Below are positions 6,435 to 9,892 of a stretch of DNA of 9,892 bases, piece by piece. The DNA is taken from contig USFD01000105.1 in the NCBI GenBank assembly GCA_900553885.1, positions 1-9,892 of the forward strand, in the 5' to 3' direction. Position numbers and translations under genes: made by a program. Positions within the stretch are counted from its first letter, which is position 1; every line of letters starts with the position of its first letter. This DNA is from an uncultured Ruminococcus sp. (GTDB taxonomy: Bacteria; Bacillota; Clostridia; Lachnospirales; Lachnospiraceae). The notes under the pieces are model-generated. The model made no database searches. It was given only the letters and a program-made list of their open reading frames with translations, and was not told where the DNA came from.

Positions 6435-7118
6435 TTATCTGCTTCTTTTATTTTTTCTCGTATTCTGCTCTTTCATACGTTTTTTCCGTCTGTTTTTGTC
6501 TGTATTTTTTCCGGAAGACATTCTGTTTTTTTGTCCGGCGGAATGTCCTTGCGAATTCTTCTTCACGCTGCATCCGAATGTTCCAAGTTTCTTTCCCAGT
6601 GCCAGATATTCCCCGTGGGAATAAGCCACCAGTCCGGCTCTGTTCAGTTCAAATCTTCCGTTTCTGTCCATATATGCTTCATCCGTCTGAACAGCCGTGA
6701 CCCTAGCCAGAAACATGTGATGACTTCCAAGTTCTTCAATTTTCTCAACACGGCACTCAATATTCACGGGACTTTCCGCAATTACAGGCGCATAGCGCAA
6801 AGAAGAAGCAGCTTCCCGGGTCAGGCCGCACTGTTTCCATTTGTCGGTATCTCTTCCGGAACGGACCCCGCAGAAGTCTGTCGCCTTCATCAGCTCCTGT
6901 GTAGTCAGATTAATCACAAACTCCCCGCTTTCTTTTATCATATTGTAGGAATGCCGTTCCGGCCGGACCGAAATATATGTCATGGGTGGATTGGTGCATA
7001 CGGTTCCTGTCCATGCAATTGTAATAATATTCGTATTTCCGCTGCGGTCGGCAGTGCTGACCATAACCGCCGGCAGCGGATAGAGCATATTGCCCGGTTT
7101 CCAGATCTGTTTTGCCAT
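6435..7118 (-). CDS. Flavin reductase family protein (FMN-binding split barrel)
   Basis: The 227-residue product fits the flavin reductase-like, FMN-binding split-barrel family, whose members bind FMN and reduce flavin or other electron acceptors with NAD(P)H. Recognisable parts are the N-terminal PLPAVMVSTAD..GNTNIITIAWTG strand region (15-38), TNPPMTYISVRPERHSYNMI (42-61, flavin contact region), GEFVINL (65-71), and the late strand region of about 117-145 containing GSHHMFLARV (131-140). The core ends near LGTFGCSV (178-185). A very basic, low-complexity tail (185-227) rich in Lys, Arg and Asn follows. The start at 7118 has AAGGAGA at good spacing. It begins 24 bp after the pyrophosphatase stop codon, so the two are probably cotranscribed. 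The physiological acceptor cannot be read from the sequence. Confidence 0.85.
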   Translation of the reverse strand: MAKQIWKPGNMLYPLPAVMVSTADRSGNTNIITIAWTGTVCTNPPMTYISVRPERHSYNMIKESGEFVINLTTQELMKATDFCGVRSGRDTDKWKQCGLTREAASSLRYAPVIAESPVNIECRVEKIEELGSHHMFLARVTAVQTDEAYMDRNGRFELNRAGLVAYSHGEYLALGKKLGTFGCSVKKNSQGHSAGQKNRMSSGKNTDKNRRKKRMKEQNTRKNKRSR

Positions 7119-7142
7119 CTTTGTCTCCTTTTCCTTTGTCCG

Positions 7143-8792
7143 TTATTGCTGCAGGGCGGCAACAAGGGCCGGCACAAGCTGCTTTTTACGGGAAACGACT
7201 CCTTTAAGCATCAGTTCTTCTGTGTCTTCCGGAAGATCATAGGCACCTAACAGCTTTTCCCTCGCCTCCGGTCCGCAGCACAGCAGTTCAGAAGATTCGG
7301 TAAGAATATTCGTCAGCATGAAAAAGATCATATTCAGGCCATGAGCACTGCGCGCCCTTTCCAGATGCGGTTCCACGATCCGCTTGATCTCCTTAAGCTC
7401 CTCTGCACTCATGGAATTTACCTGTCCTACTCCGAATACTGTATCATTAACCGTAAACTGCTTGAAATCCAGGAAGCAGATTTCTTCCGCGCTTTTTCCT
7501 TTCAGATTGCTTCCCGCGTTGAACATTTCCTGCGCCAGGTTTTCAATATTGATTCCTGCGATATCCGCCAGTGTCTTTGCCGTATTTTCATCCAGAGGGG
7601 TACAGGTAGGAGAACGGAACATCAGAGTATCTGAAATAATCGCCGCACAGAGAAGCGCTGCATTTACCGTGCTCACTTCCACGCCTGCCTCCTGATACAT
7701 CTGGTATATAATCGTGGCTGTACAGCCCACGGGCTGATTGCGGAAAAATACAGGCGCCATTGTCTGAATGCTGCCCAGTCTGTGATGATCGATAATCTCC
7801 AGGACTTCCGCCTCTTCTATCCCGTCAACTGCCTGGCTCTTCTCATTATGATCTACCAGGATCACCTGTTTTTTATGAACATTAAGAAGTCTTCGTCTTG
7901 AAATAAGTCCCAGAAATTTTCCTCTGTTGTCCACAATAGGAAAATCACGGAACCGTTTTTTGGCCATTACCTCTTTTACATCATCCACATAATCCCGCAT
8001 CCGGAACGTCACCAGATTTTCCTTTGTCATAAAATATTTGACCGGGATGCTCTGATTAATATGAAGCGCAGCTGTAAACGTATCGTGGGGCGTACGGATA
8101 ATCACAATCTCTTTCTCCTCGGCCTGTTTTATTATTTTTTCTGAAATATGAGCATTCTGGCATACAACCATACAGCTTGCTTCCATATCAACCGCACACT
8201 GCTGCGCATCCTTTCTGTCTCCCATAATCACAAGATCATCCTTATTAATAAAATCTGACATCAGAATTTTGCTGGAAGCGGCAATCACTGATTTTCCTTT
8301 CAGAAGATATCCATGTTCATTTCCTGTAATAATCTCTCCGTCCACCGCCCGGGCAATATTCCTGTACTGTGTTCTTGCTTTTGAAAGGATTGTACTGTCA
8401 TATACTTCCATATAAGTCATGGCAATATCTCCGATTGTGATCAGGCCCTCCAGTTTACCGTCTCTTGTAACCGGAAGCGTATGAATATTCGATTCTCTCA
8501 TCTTTTCCCATGCAGTACGGATGGAAATACTGTCCTTCAGGCCTTCTACTTCTTTAAGCTCCACGTCCTTAATCTGTTCCCGCAGATCTGAGAGAAGTGC
8601 CGGCACCTTTACATGAAACCGTTCCAGCACATACTGTGTTTCCTCATTCAGCTGTCCGGCGCGCCGCGGCTCATATTTTTTTCCTGTCAGAGCAGTTTTC
8701 AAAGCAGCGTAGGCAATAGCAGAACAGATGGAATCCGTGTCCGGATTCTTATGTCCCACCACATATATTTTTCTTTCTTTTTCCTTATTCAT
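7143..8792 (-). CDS. CBS- and DRTGG-domain manganese-dependent inorganic pyrophosphatase (family II)
   Basis: The 549-residue enzyme should hydrolyse pyrophosphate to phosphate in the cytoplasm and so drive biosynthetic reactions. It is a nucleotide-regulated family II pyrophosphatase: the DHH domain is split by a regulatory insert. Catalytic motifs are GHKNPDTDS (13-21; His14, Asp18, Asp20), VDHNE (313-317), IDHHRLG (334-340) and ISDT (386-389). The DHHA2 domain ends with the signature SRKKQ (534-538). The insert has CBS 1 (about 70-130), a DRTGG domain (about 145-245) and CBS 2 (about 252-310). In studied relatives the CBS domains bind adenine nucleotides that inhibit or activate, and DRTGG-containing forms respond to diadenosine polyphosphates; this is family knowledge. 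The reading frame extends 15 codons further upstream. The ATG at 8792 is preferred because GGAGAG lies just before it and the conserved KIYVVGHKNPD follows at once. I could place no convincing promoter upstream. A flavin reductase gene follows 24 bp later. Confidence 0.95.
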   Translation of the reverse strand: MNKEKERKIYVVGHKNPDTDSICSAIAYAALKTALTGKKYEPRRAGQLNEETQYVLERFHVKVPALLSDLREQIKDVELKEVEGLKDSISIRTAWEKMRESNIHTLPVTRDGKLEGLITIGDIAMTYMEVYDSTILSKARTQYRNIARAVDGEIITGNEHGYLLKGKSVIAASSKILMSDFINKDDLVIMGDRKDAQQCAVDMEASCMVVCQNAHISEKIIKQAEEKEIVIIRTPHDTFTAALHINQSIPVKYFMTKENLVTFRMRDYVDDVKEVMAKKRFRDFPIVDNRGKFLGLISRRRLLNVHKKQVILVDHNEKSQAVDGIEEAEVLEIIDHHRLGSIQTMAPVFFRNQPVGCTATIIYQMYQEAGVEVSTVNAALLCAAIISDTLMFRSPTCTPLDENTAKTLADIAGINIENLAQEMFNAGSNLKGKSAEEICFLDFKQFTVNDTVFGVGQVNSMSAEELKEIKRIVEPHLERARSAHGLNMIFFMLTNILTESSELLCCGPEAREKLLGAYDLPEDTEELMLKGVVSRKKQLVPALVAALQQ

Positions 8793-8921
8793 CTTCTCTC
8801 TCCATTCACAAAAACTGCCATACCGGCAGCACTTCATTCATTATTATCTATCAGATTGCCATTTTTTTGCAGTTTCGTCAATAAAAATTGTAAGATTTTA
8901 AGCCGGGATTGCGGCTGACTG

Positions 8922-8951
8922 TTGTTTTTTCTGTCCGGAATATGGTATACT
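8922..8951 (+). promoter_or_regulatory. Promoter of the S1-domain protein gene
   Basis: TTGTTT (8922-8927), an 18-nt spacer and TATACT (8946-8951) preceded by TGG form an extended -10 promoter. Transcription would start about 35 nt before the ATG at 8994, leaving a short leader containing GAGGTG. The rest of the 8793-8993 divergent intergenic region shows only short 5-bp hairpins. Confidence 0.65.
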
Positions 8952-8993
8952 GTTGCCATTGAACAAAAAGAAAGTAAGTTGAGGTGCTGCACA

Positions 8994-9707
8994 ATGAGCG
9001 AAGAATTAAAGGAAGAATTACAGACAAATGAAGCAGAAGAAACAACAGCGGAAAAGCCGGAAGAAACTATGGCTGACTACGAGGAACATTTTGATGATGC
9101 CAATCCCTGGAACAGAGTTACGGAATATATGGAAAACAAGACCATTCTTCCGGTAAAAGTAGAGGGTGTTGTCAACGGCGGAGTCATCGTCATGGTAGAA
9201 GGTCTCCGCGGCTTTGTTCCCGCTTCCAAACTTTCCCTTTCCTATATTGAGGATCTGGAAACCTATCTTTTAAAAGATATCGAAGTACGTGTAATCGATG
9301 TTGATCAGGCAAGCAACCGCCTTGTTCTCTCTGCACGTGAGATTCTCAAAGAGAAGGAGAAAAAAGCCAGAGAGGAACAGATTGCCAATCTCAAAATCGG
9401 CACAGTTCTCAGCGGCAAAGTTGAAACTCTTCAGAACTACGGTGCATTTGTCAAACTGGAAAACGGACTGTCAGGTCTGGTTCATGTTTCCCAGATTTCA
9501 CAGAAGCGTGTAAAACTCCCCTCTGACGTACTGAATGTCGGAGATGAAGTCAAAGTTAAGGTAATCGGAATAAAAGACGGCAAAGTCAGCCTGAGCATGA
9601 AAGCTCTGGAGGAAGTAAAAGAAGAGCCGGAAGAAAAAGTGGTAATTCCAAAGAGCGAAAATATCGGAACCAGTCTGGGAGAGCTCTTCAAGAATCTGAA
9701 ACTGTAA
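8994..9707 (+). CDS. Two-S1-domain RNA-binding protein
   Basis: The 237-residue cytoplasmic protein probably binds RNA. It has an acidic, disordered N-terminus (1-37, rich in Glu and Thr). A divergent S1 domain follows at about 49-115 (VKVEGVVNGGVIVMVEGLRGFVP). A charged linker covers 116-133. A canonical second S1 domain lies at about 134-203 (GTVLSGKVETLQNYGAFV, LSGLVHVSQIS). An acidic tail of about 30 residues ends in SLGELFKNLKL. It resembles short Firmicutes relatives of ribosomal protein S1/YpfD, which usually carry four S1 domains, so it is either a reduced S1-like protein or a separate regulator. The start at 8994 has GAGGTG 7 nt upstream; the frame extends further upstream without homology. 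It is divergent from the pyrophosphatase gene and has its own promoter. No terminator is visible between its stop codon and the right-end repeat. Confidence 0.9.
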   Translation: MSEELKEELQTNEAEETTAEKPEETMADYEEHFDDANPWNRVTEYMENKTILPVKVEGVVNGGVIVMVEGLRGFVPASKLSLSYIEDLETYLLKDIEVRVIDVDQASNRLVLSAREILKEKEKKAREEQIANLKIGTVLSGKVETLQNYGAFVKLENGLSGLVHVSQISQKRVKLPSDVLNVGDEVKVKVIGIKDGKVSLSMKALEEVKEEPEEKVVIPKSENIGTSLGELFKNLKL

Positions 9708-9783
9708 GATTTGAATTTATCTGTGACATGGGACTGGAAAAAGATCCGAAAATACTTGGATACAGAGGAAACAGAAATCATAT

Positions 9784-9892
9784 TCGGATTTGTCGAAATG
9801 AACTAGATTAAGAAATATAGGAAATATTCAGAATTCTTGGATAGAATGGGACGGAGATATGGGATGTGGGATCCTTATTCCGTTCCGGAATC
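9784..9892 (+). repeat. Right copy of the terminal inverted repeat (truncated by the window edge)
   Basis: This is the inverted counterpart of 12-123, about 89% alike over its length. The last 52 bases (9841-9892) differ from the left copy only at 9860. Like the left copy it lies downstream of a gene's 3' end and reads outward. An ATG at 9846 opens the same frame, MGRRYGMWDPYSVPE, running off the edge. The preceding 76 bases (9708-9783) are not shared with the left end and I see no gene or terminator in them. Confidence 0.85.

Noticed and set aside
6402..7250. 282-codon open frame on the plus strand
   Set aside because: It is antisense to the flavin reductase gene, shows no recognisable domain, has atypical composition and no binding site; it is a shadow frame.
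8815..8829. Small CTGCC/GGCAG hairpin followed by five T residues upstream of the pyrophosphatase start
   Set aside because: The stem is only 5 bp, too weak to call an attenuator or terminator.
1..9892. CRISPR array, tRNA or rRNA, complete insertion sequence, toxin-antitoxin or phage defence genes
   Set aside because: No regularly spaced direct repeats, no tRNA-like or rRNA segment, and no transposase or defence domain was seen on either strand.

Overview
The window looks like ordinary chromosomal DNA of a Bacillota/Clostridia bacterium, most likely a Lachnospiraceae-type gut anaerobe. The evidence is strong AGGAGG-type ribosome binding sites, moderate GC with AT-rich intergenic regions, and the gene set: a CBS/DRTGG family II pyrophosphatase, a short two-S1-domain protein, an Ig-domain polysaccharide deacetylase and a YkgJ-type cysteine cluster protein. 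The species assignment is inference. I found no CRISPR array, rRNA, tRNA, complete insertion sequence or phage gene.

Layout: seven of the eight genes lie on the minus strand. Read in their direction of transcription from right to left, they are: a CBS/DRTGG manganese-dependent inorganic pyrophosphatase (8792-7143); a flavin reductase-like FMN-binding protein 24 bp behind it (7118-6435); enolase (6253-4958) with its own promoter; a sugar-phosphate nucleotidyltransferase (4701-3781) behind a structured intergenic region; UDP-glucose 4-epimerase GalE (3616-2600) with its own promoter, a leader hairpin and a clear terminator; a YkgJ-family cysteine cluster protein (2418-1735) with its own promoter; and a membrane-anchored polysaccharide deacetylase (1598-129). 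On the plus strand a divergent gene for a two-S1-domain RNA-binding protein (8994-9707) has its own extended -10 promoter.

Functionally this is housekeeping: pyrophosphate removal, glycolysis, sugar nucleotide supply (nucleotidyltransferase plus GalE) and cell-wall modification. The nucleotidyltransferase and GalE are neighbours but appear to have separate promoters.

The most unusual parts are between genes. (1) The two ends of the window carry inverted copies of the same repeat, about 110 bp long. Its outermost 52 bp differ at one position, and that difference is synonymous in a shared short reading frame. This suggests a dispersed multicopy element at which the window may have been cut. 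(2) A perfect 30-bp palindrome abuts the -10 box of the enolase promoter and covers the expected start site, as a repressor operator would. A weaker Fur-like palindrome lies just upstream of the -35 box. (3) A 20-bp-stem hairpin with an alternative competing hairpin lies between enolase and the nucleotidyltransferase gene, followed by a terminator-like hairpin. No gene in the window looks like a new system.
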